The position numbers and the translations under genes were made by a program. The notes under the pieces were generated by a model that had not been told where the DNA came from, did no database searches, and saw only the letters and a list, made by a program, of their open reading frames with translations. A stretch of DNA of 35,142 nt from Oligoflexia bacterium. Lineage in GTDB: Bacteria > Bdellovibrionota > Bacteriovoracia > Bacteriovoracales > Bacteriovoracaceae. The stretch covers positions 1 to 35,142 of the forward strand of contig JADGAM010000026.1 in assembly GCA_015232015.1 (NCBI GenBank). Direction: 5' to 3'. This document shows positions 26,419 through 35,045 of this stretch, piece by piece (position 1 is the stretch's first letter; every line of letters begins with the position of its first letter).

Positions 26419-27564
26419 TTAGTACTGCTTAGATAATTTTGATTTGATTGGTACGCATCGAATGTTGCCAATCAGTGGTCCTTGGCAACCTCTTTCAGAA
26501 AAGAGCAAGACAAAAGTATCCTTTGAATTAACATGTAAAAATTTTAATTGCCGTTGAGTTGCACTATCTACATCACTCTTTTGAGCACTCTGTGGATGAA
26601 CAACACAGGCAACATTTTTTGAAATATTTTTTACCGTTACACTCTGTGAATCAGCATCGTATACGCATTCAGTATTAGATGAAACAGGAGGAGTGGGAGG
26701 AGTAGGCCCTTCAGCAATTGGAGTTGGAGTACCTATAGCAACTGAATCCTCAGGGCATTTAACATTCATAGCAGCTCTAATATGATCTTTTAAAATACGT
26801 TTGCTATTAAATAATCCCCAATGTTTTTCTACTTCTAATGAATTATATTTGAAAAATGAATCAAATGCTTCAAAATAAAAAGTATCCATTTTATGTTTTT
26901 TGGCCGCACATTTTAATTTCACATAATATGTTTTTTGTGCTTCTTCATTAGCAATTGCACTTCCATGATTTCCACCTGCATCTGGCCAACCAGTCTCTGC
27001 TAAAATAAATGGTTTATTACCAAGATAACTTTTCATAGCATAGGAATAGGCCACAACACTATCAATAGCATTATCAACAACAGTAGATTCCCAATATGGA
27101 TGCATGTGAGAGAGAACTAAATCCACAGCTGAAATCAAACGTGGAGTCCATTTATTGCGAGTATCAGCAGTGGTAATTAATATATTTCTATAACCAACTG
27201 ATGTTAGATAATTTTTCACTTGATTTATTAATTGAATTAACACTTCTTCACTTACATCACCTCGATATTGTGTTTCACAACCAACAATTACCGCCTCAAC
27301 ATTATCTAACTTTCTGGCCGTTGCTAATTTGATCAAATTATTCATCTCATTTCCTAGACCATTTCTACCCACCCATAAACCTAAATAGACTTTCATTCCT
27401 AATGATTTAGCAGCATCTAATGTGTCTTCTGCTTTTCCACAATCATCAGTACTGTAAGTTCTAATAGTGTTAGTTAATTCAGATAATAATTTTATATCAT
27501 TAAAAACTTCTCCTCTATTGGAGCTTCCACATGCTGTATAACAAATGCCTTTCCATGAAGACAT
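26419..27564 (-). CDS. GH17-like beta-1,3-glucanase, catalytic part, cut off from its signal peptide
   Basis: 381 aa. It has the glycoside hydrolase family 17 pattern: KGICYTACGSS at the start, IRTYSTDDCGKAEDTLDAA, the acid/base Glu97 in EAVIVGCET (usually VGNE), HMHPYWE, and the nucleophile Glu190 in ILAETGWPDAGG. The length up to about residue 275 fits a bacterial/fungal GH17 (beta-barrel, beta-1,3-glucan hydrolysis or transfer). A Pro/Thr linker (277-292) leads to a small Cys-containing C-terminal domain. The reading frame starts at ATG 27564, with no Shine-Dalgarno, 12 bp after a TAATAA pair. The in-frame sequence just upstream encodes a perfect signal peptide with a good ribosome binding site. 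Without readthrough the protein would be unexported, so it is either a recent pseudogene or translated by re-initiation. Confidence 0.85.
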   Translation of the reverse strand: MSSWKGICYTACGSSNRGEVFNDIKLLSELTNTIRTYSTDDCGKAEDTLDAAKSLGMKVYLGLWVGRNGLGNEMNNLIKLATARKLDNVEAVIVGCETQYRGDVSEEVLIQLINQVKNYLTSVGYRNILITTADTRNKWTPRLISAVDLVLSHMHPYWESTVVDNAIDSVVAYSYAMKSYLGNKPFILAETGWPDAGGNHGSAIANEEAQKTYYVKLKCAAKKHKMDTFYFEAFDSFFKYNSLEVEKHWGLFNSKRILKDHIRAAMNVKCPEDSVAIGTPTPIAEGPTPPTPPVSSNTECVYDADSQSVTVKNISKNVACVVHPQSAQKSDVDSATQRQLKFLHVNSKDTFVLLFSERGCQGPLIGNIRCVPIKSKLSKQY

Positions 27565-27579
27565 TTTTGAAAGTGATTA

Positions 27580-27687
27580 TTATGCAAAAGATAGAGAAGA
27601 AATTGATAGAATGAATATTAGGTTGAAAAAGATAAACAAGGTGAAAAAGATAAATTGAAGGACAAAAATTTTTGGTAAATTTTTCAT
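27580..27687 (-). pseudogene. Detached signal peptide of the GH17 gene
   Basis: 35 codons from the ATG at 27687 with AGGAGA 8 nt upstream. The product starts MKNLPKIFVLQ, has a long hydrophobic core and ends SSLSFA, an ideal signal-peptidase site. The next two codons, in the same frame, are TAA TAA; then TCA CTT TCA AAA and the ATG of the GH17 domain. This looks like the original 5' end of the glucanase gene, interrupted by nonsense changes exactly at the cleavage site. Confidence 0.8.
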
Positions 27688-27902
27688 AAATAAGTTCTCC
27701 TGACTGAATTAGTCTGCGATAATCTAAGTGCTAAATATAATCGATTATTGGAGAGCAATTTATATTTTTTTTAAATTAAATTCAAATTAAATTTATTAAA
27801 AGTTTTTACACAATTTTAATAAATTCATAAATAGGAATAAATGAAAAAGTATTAAAGACAGAATGAAAAATTATTTAAAATAGCGGATAATCGTTTTATT
27901 AA

Positions 27903-27930
27903 TTTTGATTTTGATTTTGATTTTGATTTT
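27903..27930 (+). repeat. Hexanucleotide repeat (TTTTGA), about 4.5 copies
   Basis: It abuts and slightly overlaps the TAA stop of the HNH nuclease gene (27929-27931). Slippage could change the 3' end of that gene only marginally; it may otherwise be a neutral microsatellite. Confidence 0.85.
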
Positions 27931-28378
27931 ACTCTTGAGATGGAAAAAACCAATTTTCAATTTCATTAACTGCCTCTTCTTGGTTCATAGTGCCGCCTTG
28001 AAGTCCATTATAGACTTTTAGTTCTACAACATTTTTTTCTTTTGCCTCATCAAGGGGTTGTGGCCAAATGTTGCTAATATCATTAGATCCTCCAGCATTG
28101 AGAGGAATATAATGATCAAATTCATAATTATTCCATTCAGATCTAGGAATATCGTATTTCTCTGCTACTTCTGATTTTTTCTGTGAAGAAACATTCCTCT
28201 TACATTTTGCAATTTCTGCTTTATAAAAATGGCCAATAAAATCGGCAGAACTAGATTCGCACAATGAACCTGGGGTTAGGGTTCGATCAGGTTTTGTGTA
28301 TGCAAGTAAATAGTCATTGTTTAAAAGCAATAAAATAAAACTTAAAAAAAATAAACTTGAAATATTCCATTTTCTCAT
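27929..28378 (-). CDS. Exported HNH endonuclease
   Basis: 149 aa from the ATG at 28378, chosen because AAGGAG lies 7 nt upstream and a signal peptide follows directly (NISSLFFLSFILLLLNNDYLLA). An in-frame ATG at 28423 would add 15 basic residues. The mature protein contains the HNH core EFDHYIPLNAGGSNDISNIWPQP: a DH pair, then the Asn of the central motif, typical of small secreted HNH/EndA-like nucleases. Conserved Cys residues (LCESSS and KCKRN) may form a disulfide. It probably degrades extracellular or prey nucleic acid for nutrition (inference). It stands alone, with AT-rich spacers on both sides. Confidence 0.85.
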   Translation of the reverse strand: MRKWNISSLFFLSFILLLLNNDYLLAYTKPDRTLTPGSLCESSSADFIGHFYKAEIAKCKRNVSSQKKSEVAEKYDIPRSEWNNYEFDHYIPLNAGGSNDISNIWPQPLDEAKEKNVVELKVYNGLQGGTMNQEEAVNEIENWFFPSQE

Positions 28379-28655
28379 TTGTTTTCTCCTTCTTGATTTA
28401 ACGATTTTTAAAAAATTACCCATTTTTATAACTTTTATTTATTGAATAAATTAGTTATTTAGGGAATTTATCACCCATATAGGCATTAATCAAACATTTT
28501 ATTATAATAATTATTATTATTTTTAATAATACCGCCGGGCGTGCAATGAATTTTATAACTCTATTTTTTCAAAAAGACCGTATAATAAAAGTAATATGCA
28601 ATAAAATACCAATATAATTCTTATTACTATTTTTAAATTGTCTTTGGAGTATTTA

Positions 28656-29444
28656 GTGAAAATTTTTTTAAGTATAACTAAATTTTTATCTTCATTACAT
28701 TTACGTTCAACATTCTCATTATTGATAGGAATAACTTTTGTTAACTTTTTCCTAGTAGATGAAAATCTTTTCGCTTTAGTTTCTCAACAAACAGGAACAA
28801 CAAGTTTAGGCCTTATTGGTGGTGTGACCAGAAGTCAACAAAATGATCTGAATGCTCTAAGAACTCGTGCTAATGCTAGAGCTAACGGCATATCAACGGG
28901 AACACTAGAGGGCGGATGGGAAGGAGGAGTTATTTTACAAAAAAGAGTTCCTAATTCGGTAGTTGCATTTCAATTTAGACCAAGTTTTTTTTATCAAAAA
29001 GAAAAAGGAACAGGTGGAACTGGAACCATTTACGAAGGAAGTTATGAATATGGAACCAGTGGATATACAATTGCCGCTCTTATAAAACTATATCCATTAG
29101 AAAGTAATTTTATTCGTTTATTTTTTCAGGCCGGTGTAGTCTGGGGTAAACTTACTACTCAAATCACAGAATCAACTTTTGATGTTGAGGCCAAAGGTTC
29201 CAATTTGGGTTATGTGGGTGGTTTAGGAGTGGAATTTTGTATGTTACCTCATTGTCTAATCTTGGAGGCAGGAGCACGCGTTCTCTTTTTAGAACGTAAT
29301 ATAGTATCATTGGCCAAGGGAATTCCGGCCGGTGATAGTATCACTCAGTATGAAAAAGATCAGGAATTAGAATATGACCATAAAGACTTACAAACAAATA
29401 TGTCCGGAGTTCAAACTTTTGTAGGATATACAGTTTCTTTCTAA
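28656..29444 (+). CDS. Outer-membrane beta-barrel-like protein
   Basis: 262 aa from a GTG at 28656, which has TTTGGAG 6 nt upstream; a TTG at 28638 is less likely. The signal peptide runs to about FLVDENLFA. The rest alternates strands and turns like a small beta-barrel: GGWEGGVILQKRVPNSVVAFQF, YTIAALIKLYPLESNFIRLFF, GYVGGLGVEFCMLPHCLILEAGA. It ends with a terminal aromatic strand FVGYTVSF, the C-terminal Phe expected of BAM-assembled proteins. No family recognised. It converges with the envelope operon on the other strand (15 bp between stops). Probably a surface or structural porin-like protein. Confidence 0.75.
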   Translation: MKIFLSITKFLSSLHLRSTFSLLIGITFVNFFLVDENLFALVSQQTGTTSLGLIGGVTRSQQNDLNALRTRANARANGISTGTLEGGWEGGVILQKRVPNSVVAFQFRPSFFYQKEKGTGGTGTIYEGSYEYGTSGYTIAALIKLYPLESNFIRLFFQAGVVWGKLTTQITESTFDVEAKGSNLGYVGGLGVEFCMLPHCLILEAGARVLFLERNIVSLAKGIPAGDSITQYEKDQELEYDHKDLQTNMSGVQTFVGYTVSF

Positions 29445-29459
29445 AAATTTAGAAGGAAA

Positions 29460-30200
29460 TTAAAACTTAGTATTAAGTACGATTCCAGTAGTAAGGTTAT
29501 TATTTGAATTTGAATTTGAATTTGAATTAAAGTTGAGAGTGGTAGATATAAAAGGTTTGATATCGATAGAATTACCATAATAATACTTTTCGTAATTTCC
29601 TTTATAAAAAGCAGAGTAAATGGCCACAAGGGCATTAACTCCACCGAGAAAGATATAAATATTTTTTAAATTACCAGGTGATTTATATACAAAAGCATTT
29701 ATTGCATATTGAGCGGTGATAAATGTTGAACCATAAAATAAAGCAACTCTTTTAGCTCGTTCTTCTTGAGCAAAAATTTGTAAAAGATTAATTGATAAAT
29801 CTTTTTTAGAATAACTTTCTACCGTTGGGTTGGTCATTAGGTTATAAAAACTTTTTTCAAGAGATGGTGAGTTGGCAGCATAAATACTTCTACTGATATT
29901 TATAATCCCCACTGTTTGAATACCAGTGTAGGCCACCTTTAAAACAGAACTAGAGGAGGTATAGTAACCAATATTACCTATAAGAAAAGCAGCAACTCCA
30001 GAGATAATCTTTTCATAAGGGTTAAACAAGTATTTTTTTTCTATGTTAGCATTTTGTTGAACAAAAAAATTTGTGGAGTCAATTTTGGAATCAGTGGGGG
30101 TGTTGGTAATGTTGATAGTATTGTTCTCAATAGTCTCAGCACTAATATTGCAAGATATAGATACAAATATAATTATTATCTTCAACTTCATCTTTATCAT
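29460..30200 (-). CDS. Exported/membrane protein of unknown function
   Basis: 246 aa, third gene of an overlapping operon (its ATG overlaps the upstream TGA as ATGA). An N-terminal signal (LKIIIIFVSISCNISA) could also be read as a weak lipobox. Several hydrophobic segments follow: KIISGVAAFLIGNIGYYTSS, VAYTGIQTVGIINISRS and a segment near NIYIFLGGVNALVAIYSAF. Hexamer repeats encode an Asn-Ser run near the C-terminus (NFNSNSNSNSNNN), and the protein ends NTKF, with a terminal Phe. The pattern resembles DUF5683-type membrane proteins of Gram-negative bacteria, but this is not secure. It probably works with the two upstream envelope proteins. Confidence 0.7.
   Translation of the reverse strand: MIKMKLKIIIIFVSISCNISAETIENNTINITNTPTDSKIDSTNFFVQQNANIEKKYLFNPYEKIISGVAAFLIGNIGYYTSSSSVLKVAYTGIQTVGIINISRSIYAANSPSLEKSFYNLMTNPTVESYSKKDLSINLLQIFAQEERAKRVALFYGSTFITAQYAINAFVYKSPGNLKNIYIFLGGVNALVAIYSAFYKGNYEKYYYGNSIDIKPFISTTLNFNSNSNSNSNNNLTTGIVLNTKF
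29503..29526 (-). repeat. Coding hexanucleotide repeat, 4 x 6 bp
   Basis: TTTGAA repeated four times; on the minus strand it encodes alternating Asn and Ser. Copy changes keep the frame. Confidence 0.85.
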
Positions 30201-31360
30201 AAAATTATATCCACTCCTAAATAAATCGTTTGTTCTAATTTAGGTTGTAGTTTTCCCATATCTTCTTCTCTGGCATAAATAATTCCAATATTAAAATTAG
30301 AAGAATCAAAACGAAGTCCGATATTTTGATAATATTTTGCAAGTCCAAAGAATAAGGAAAAGAGAGATAGAGAATATTTGCATCCGAGAGTGATTTGTTC
30401 AGCAACCAATTCTTGATAGAAACTTGTAAAAGGCAATTCAATGTCTAGGTTAAATCCTCCTAATATTGTATTAAAGTTTTTTCCTATACCAATAGAAGAA
30501 TAGGTATCAAAAAGCAAAAGTGTTGATTGGTATAATGAGGATTTAGAATTAGCATCTTTTTTGCCTTCATTAATTTTGCTATTTATATTTTTAACTTGTG
30601 CTGAAATTGTAGGAATATATTTATTGTTATTATCTAGAAATAAACCAACATCTGCAGCTGTTCCATAAATAGTTTTAAATGTTATTAATTCGGTGGCCTT
30701 CTTATAAGACAAATCATAGAGGGAGATGATGATATTCTCAAAGCTATGTTCATAATAAAATAAGCTAGAACCTAAAGAAAGGTTAAACTGTAAATCATTG
30801 CCACTATCTTTAAATGGTGAATATTTTAATATTCCTCGACCATGAGTTAAACGTAAAGTTTCTATATTTGCTAGGTGAATTGATACTTCTAAAAATGCTG
30901 GATTAAAGATGTATAGATCTGCTAATAGATAGTAGGGGGAGTAAGATAATTCAAAAAATCTATTTTTAAAGACTACCTCGCCATTAAACGTAAACGAGTT
31001 AAAGTTTCTCTCTTGTAACAAACGTCTAATAACTTCTTCGGTAATGGGTTTAAAGATAAGATCACGTCCATTATCTATAGAATCTCCTTCTGCCTTAGAT
31101 ACAAGAGATAAATAAATACCTTGTTCTTTAGAAGTTTCAAAAAGTGCAGGATTACATCTACTAGAAAAGAGCGAACCCTTCATAGTAGAGCAAGCATTGT
31201 TTAAGGCAGTTGTTTCAAAGACACTGCCAGGTCGTATTTGATGAGTGACTTCAAAAGCAAAAAGTTGTTTTGGTATTAGTAATAAAATAACTATTATAAA
31301 GAAAAATAGTTTAATTGTAATACTGTTAAGAAGCAATTTCATTAATTTCATTAACTTCAT
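30197..31360 (-). CDS. Outer-membrane protein, beta-barrel-like
   Basis: 387 aa from the ATG at 31360 (two further in-frame ATGs at 31351 and 31342 within a 9-bp repeat; the TTG at 31366 is unlikely). The signal peptide ends near LLIPKQLFA. The mature start, FEVTHQIRPGSVFETTALNN, and amphipathic strands (ELSYSPYYLLADLYIFNPAF, LQFNLSLGSSLFYYEHSF, SSIGIGKNFNTILGGFNLDI, IGLRFDSSNFNIGIIYAREED) suggest a barrel of about 10-14 strands, like FadL- or conserved-Bdellovibrio-type outer-membrane proteins. The ATG overlaps the stop of the upstream lipoprotein gene (TAATG) and its own stop overlaps the downstream ATG, so all three products are made together. Confidence 0.72.
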   Translation of the reverse strand: MKLMKLMKLLLNSITIKLFFFIIVILLLIPKQLFAFEVTHQIRPGSVFETTALNNACSTMKGSLFSSRCNPALFETSKEQGIYLSLVSKAEGDSIDNGRDLIFKPITEEVIRRLLQERNFNSFTFNGEVVFKNRFFELSYSPYYLLADLYIFNPAFLEVSIHLANIETLRLTHGRGILKYSPFKDSGNDLQFNLSLGSSLFYYEHSFENIIISLYDLSYKKATELITFKTIYGTAADVGLFLDNNNKYIPTISAQVKNINSKINEGKKDANSKSSLYQSTLLLFDTYSSIGIGKNFNTILGGFNLDIELPFTSFYQELVAEQITLGCKYSLSLFSLFFGLAKYYQNIGLRFDSSNFNIGIIYAREEDMGKLQPKLEQTIYLGVDIIL

Positions 31361-32577
31361 TAACAACCAAATTCGCTTTTTATTTTGGACAGCTCATCCA
31401 TGGTTTCTTTCTTTTCTTCTGCGGAAAGTTCATTAGGAGCATTTTTTACTAAGGGGATTAATCGATCAAATAGCTCCTGTTTTAAACTTAAAAATCCAGT
31501 CTCTTGAGAAATTTCTAGAAGGTATCTTGCGGCCAAAATAGATTGTGGGTAATTAGCTACAACGTTAATAGGAATTATATTACAAATAATGTCCGAGGGT
31601 TTTTCTACTTTATTAAAATCAATAGAAGATTTTATGGCCTCAATTATTATAAAGCCAGAGAGTAAAATCATATGTTGGCGAGCATCTTTTCCAATTCGAT
31701 CTTCATTGGGTAATTGGGTTTTAACTTCTTTTAGTAATTTTAAGGAATCTAAAACGAAGTTTCGATTTTCACTACTTAAGAGCGGAGAAGAGTTAATAAT
31801 AGGCATAGAATCATATACGGCCCAAATAATTTGAATATATTGCTCTTGAGATCTTCGTTTGTAAGTTTTAGTAATTTTATTGTTAATTAAATCAATTGCA
31901 TTATATTTAACTCTCTCTTGAGCAAAATAAAGGGAGCCAGGCTCTTTAGTAATTATGTGCGGTAATTTAGAGGCCTTTTCTTTGCATTCTTCCTCTGAAT
32001 TTACTATAGCTTCGTAATAGCTCCAAGAATAGTCTTCTTCAATGAATAAAGGAGAGTTATATCTAAAAGTTAAATCGCAATATCTATTAGCATATAAATG
32101 GTATTTTACATCGGCCACAGTAAAAGTTACTTCTCCGGGGGGTAATTTTTTTATTCTTTCCATTTCTTCACTTAACTGGTCAAGACGTTCATCGGTAAGA
32201 TTTGCACCAACGATGTCGCCAAGGCCAGCTCGCTGTTTTTCAGAGTATTTTCTAATATCATTCCATTCGGTGAGAGCGAATTCGAAGAGCTTTAATTTTA
32301 TGATGGGAAATAGTGAGTAAACATCGATGTTGGCCTTGATAGCATAAACTTCTGCTTTTAAATATTTTATTTCATTATCAAGCTGTTGCTCTTCATTTAA
32401 TTCAGAGATGAGTTTTAATGCCTGATCACTATCTTTGCTGTTTATGGCAGCAATAATTTTCATCTTTTGTGCATTTAAAAATTCTGAGGAGGAGGGAGAT
32501 TCATCTTGTTTTTTTAAGCAAGATTGATTTAGGAAAATAATTGAAATAAGTGTGATGGTAATTAATAGTCTAAACAT
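31360..32577 (-). CDS. Lipoprotein, helical, TPR-like
   Basis: 405 aa from the ATG at 32577 (TTG at 32580 also possible). Signal and lipobox LITITLISIIFLNQSC: the Cys after NQS would be lipidated. The mature protein is mainly helical, with early TPR-like pairs (MKIIAAINSKDSDQALKLIS, LNEEQQLDNEIKYLKAEVYA, then repeated helices), so it could be a scaffold for the two envelope proteins downstream. First gene of the operon 32577-29460. No good Shine-Dalgarno precedes the start. A TTGACA 40 bp upstream with a poor -10 (TATTTC, 17 bp apart) would place transcription near the ATG, so a leaderless mRNA is possible but unproven. Confidence 0.75.
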   Translation of the reverse strand: MFRLLITITLISIIFLNQSCLKKQDESPSSSEFLNAQKMKIIAAINSKDSDQALKLISELNEEQQLDNEIKYLKAEVYAIKANIDVYSLFPIIKLKLFEFALTEWNDIRKYSEKQRAGLGDIVGANLTDERLDQLSEEMERIKKLPPGEVTFTVADVKYHLYANRYCDLTFRYNSPLFIEEDYSWSYYEAIVNSEEECKEKASKLPHIITKEPGSLYFAQERVKYNAIDLINNKITKTYKRRSQEQYIQIIWAVYDSMPIINSSPLLSSENRNFVLDSLKLLKEVKTQLPNEDRIGKDARQHMILLSGFIIIEAIKSSIDFNKVEKPSDIICNIIPINVVANYPQSILAARYLLEISQETGFLSLKQELFDRLIPLVKNAPNELSAEEKKETMDELSKIKSEFGC

Positions 32578-32671
32578 CAATCAGAAATACTTTGGGCAAA
32601 ATCTTTTGTCAAACTTATTCTTTTTTATTCTTTTTTTCAGAATGCCCGTTTTTTTCCTTAAAATCCTACAT

Positions 32672-34153
32672 TTAACTTTTTGTTAACTCTAGTGATTGAA
32701 TAATTTTACGAAAGGCATTCCCAGGGTAATTTTTTTTAGCAATTACAATAAAATCAGTAATATTCCAATTTTCATTCTCAATCATATAATCAACAAAGCC
32801 ATGAGAAAGTATAAATAAGGCCGATAAAGGAATAATTCTTGTGGAACCCAGTTTTTTTGGAAATCCATCACCAGTAGGACTTTCATGATGTTGTTCTACA
32901 ATTACGTGGACATCATCTGGAAAACTATCAGCTCCTTTTAAAAGATTTGCAATTTTGCTAGGATGAGAAAGAAATAATTTAATTTCATCGTCAGAAAGTT
33001 TTTTTTCTTTTGCCTCATTTTCAGTTTTAATTGAAGCTAGTTCTGGTCTTTCAGATAATCCTGCATCGTGAAAGTAACAAGCATATACCAATTTTTCAAT
33101 AGTTCGCTCTGTTTTCCAATCTACATTCACAGCTATTGCCGTACAAACATTAATTAGACTGCCAATATGAGCTGTATAATATTCAATTTTATTGCGATTA
33201 ATTTTTAGCATCTTTAACAATTTGTATATCTCAGGATTTTTCATAACAACTTTAACAATATTATTTAAATTACTTTTAATCTCTTCATATTGATGGTCTT
33301 GTAATTGGAAGGGCTTTCCTATTGAACAACTTATAACATCATTGTCGCTTGTTAATTTAAATTCATCTGCCAATGTCAATTCTTCCTTTTTAGGTATAGA
33401 CAAGGGATTTGTCGGTACTGCCACAGGTTTGGAATAATATTTTATTATGTTATCATCAAATATTTCTTTTGGCATCTCAGATGCTGGAACAACTATATCA
33501 AATTGACCATTTGAGTTTTCCTTAATAATTTGCATGTGATTATCTAATTCCTCTAATATCCATCTAGAAGTTTTTTTCTTAATATACAAATGAGTTATTC
33601 CTTTACTATGATATTTAGTTAAATCATCCGAATAAAAAGCATCTCCTTGCGAAAGAACTTTCAAATAGCGAGTTTTAAGTTTTATATAAGCAGGAAAGGA
33701 AAGTATCTTAAAACGCATAAGAGTTTTTAATAAAATTGGAGAGAATTCATTTTCAACGTATGTATCATCTCTTACAAAATTTTGCATAATAAATTTGTTA
33801 ATCTCCATTACAACAAACGTGTTTTGAACAAGCATTGAAATACCAAAGGAACGCATATTTTTTAAATTATCGTCATCTTGATCATATTTTCCTATAACTA
33901 TCAAAACTGAATTTATTGGTTTATTTTCATTCTTTTGAGTTGAAAAAAAATCATTAATTTTTTGTAGAATTTCTTTATCCCCTTCTATTGATAAAACAAT
34001 CAGTTGATATACATCATGGGAAATACTTTGTTGGAATTGATCCCAAGTTTTTGCTATACAAACTTCAAAATTATAAGTTGTTTCTATTGAATATAGGAGA
34101 AGATCTTCTTCCTTACTGTCACTAAAAATTATTGCTTTGGTTTGTCCACTCAT
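32672..34153 (-). CDS. HD-GYP-like regulator with degenerate receiver-like N-terminus
   Basis: 493 aa, cytosolic. Residues 1-125 look like a response-regulator receiver fold (KAIIFSDSKEEDLLLYSIE, LIVLSIEGDK, SVLIVIGKYDQDD), but I cannot place a clear phospho-acceptor Asp, so it may be degenerate. A middle region (about 145-290) is unassigned. The C-terminus is an HD-GYP-type phosphohydrolase: HIGSLINVCTAIAV, HD at 362-363 in CYFHDAGLSE, HHESPTGDGFP at 422-432 (GFP in place of GYP), and ALFILSHGFVDYM. Such domains hydrolyse cyclic di-GMP; the changed GYP residue leaves activity open. It is divergent from the V4R gene and shares its AT-rich control region. Confidence 0.85.
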   Translation of the reverse strand: MSGQTKAIIFSDSKEEDLLLYSIETTYNFEVCIAKTWDQFQQSISHDVYQLIVLSIEGDKEILQKINDFFSTQKNENKPINSVLIVIGKYDQDDDNLKNMRSFGISMLVQNTFVVMEINKFIMQNFVRDDTYVENEFSPILLKTLMRFKILSFPAYIKLKTRYLKVLSQGDAFYSDDLTKYHSKGITHLYIKKKTSRWILEELDNHMQIIKENSNGQFDIVVPASEMPKEIFDDNIIKYYSKPVAVPTNPLSIPKKEELTLADEFKLTSDNDVISCSIGKPFQLQDHQYEEIKSNLNNIVKVVMKNPEIYKLLKMLKINRNKIEYYTAHIGSLINVCTAIAVNVDWKTERTIEKLVYACYFHDAGLSERPELASIKTENEAKEKKLSDDEIKLFLSHPSKIANLLKGADSFPDDVHVIVEQHHESPTGDGFPKKLGSTRIIPLSALFILSHGFVDYMIENENWNITDFIVIAKKNYPGNAFRKIIQSLELTKS

Positions 34154-34288
34154 AGTTTTCTAAAACAAAATATTTAATATTGGAGCAGTCTGTTTTTATT
34201 GTTTGTTCAAATATAATTATAAATTAATATAATTAATTAACAATGTATCAAACTAAATAATCTTAAAAATTTATCAAAAATTTATGAT

Positions 34289-34321
34289 AAAATTATTGAT
34301 AATAATATTATCAATAATTTT
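34289..34321. promoter_or_regulatory. Long palindrome, candidate operator between divergent genes
   Basis: Two perfect 16-bp arms (AAAATTATTGATAATA and its complement) around a single A. Each arm contains the motif TGATAA/TTATCA, which recurs in flanking positions (34271-34276, 34323-34328). It lies between the HD-GYP-like gene (start 34153) and the V4R gene (start 34377), 56 bp before the latter's ATG, a good place for a dimeric regulator or a divergent switch. Confidence 0.6.
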
Positions 34322-34376
34322 TGATAATTTGTAACGTCGTTTAGGGTAATTTAATTAACATTGACAAGGAGTTCTC

Positions 34377-35045
34377 ATGTTAAAAACAGTAAATGTTCCC
34401 CCCCACTTTGAAGCAATTTTTGCAAATGCAGAAGAAGTAGTTGGCAAATATTTTTCTGATATCAAATATACTCCAACCAAAGGTGTAATCACCATAGACA
34501 ATGATCGCTATATTTTAATGAGAGGTGAATCAATATTTTTCAATTTAAAAGAAAGTTTAAATGATCAGTTTGGAGAAGAAGTTACTAATAAATTTCTCTA
34601 TGAACTGGCCAAAACCATTGGGAAAAGTGATGCAGTAAAATTCGCAGAGAAGATGAATTTAAAAGATCCTATTCAAAAACTATCAGCAGGTCCGGTGCAT
34701 TTTAGTCATGCAGGATGGGGTTTTGTAAATATTTTTCCTGAAAGTTCCCCCACACCAGACGAAAATTATTTTCTTTTATATGAACATCCTAATACCTTTG
34801 AATCTGAACTTACAATAAAGTATAGTAAAAAGGTTACCAAACCTGTTTGTGTTTTTTCTGCTGGTTATTCTGCGGGATGGAGCTCTCACAGTTTCAATCT
34901 TGAGCTAGATGCAAAGGAAATTTCTTGTGTTGCAAAAGGAGATCCTACTTGTCTATTTATTATGTCGCCAGCTAATATGATAGATAGACGTATTGAGGAA
35001 TATTTAAAGAAAATTGTAACTGGTCAGGTCCCTGGTAAATTTTGA
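34377..35045 (+). CDS. XylR_N/V4R-domain sensor protein
   Basis: 222 aa, from an ATG with AAGGAG just upstream. The N-terminal half (about 1-110) matches the XylR_N-type pattern (GVITIDNDRYILMRGESIFF, then LYELAKTIGKSDAVKFAEKM). The C-terminal half is the V4R (4-vinyl reductase) small-ligand-binding domain, with the Cys pair motif ISCVAKGDPTCLFIMSP near 185-200. V4R proteins bind small hydrophobic ligands or use cysteines for metal/ligand contact, and often regulate or act as partners of other proteins. No DNA-binding domain is attached, so it probably senses a ligand and works through a partner such as the divergent HD-GYP-like protein (inference). Its last codons (VTGQVPGKF) overlap the palindromic element. 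Confidence 0.85.
   Translation: MLKTVNVPPHFEAIFANAEEVVGKYFSDIKYTPTKGVITIDNDRYILMRGESIFFNLKESLNDQFGEEVTNKFLYELAKTIGKSDAVKFAEKMNLKDPIQKLSAGPVHFSHAGWGFVNIFPESSPTPDENYFLLYEHPNTFESELTIKYSKKVTKPVCVFSAGYSAGWSSHSFNLELDAKEISCVAKGDPTCLFIMSPANMIDRRIEEYLKKIVTGQVPGKF

Noticed and set aside
26419-27687. Programmed stop-codon readthrough at the GH17 signal peptide
   Set aside because: Two consecutive TAA codons would make readthrough very inefficient, and no stimulatory structure is evident; a disrupted gene or re-initiation is simpler.
32578-32630. Sigma70 promoter (TTGACA, 17 bp, TATTTC) before the lipoprotein gene
   Set aside because: The -10 matches the consensus at only three positions and would give a nearly leaderless mRNA; not listed as a feature.
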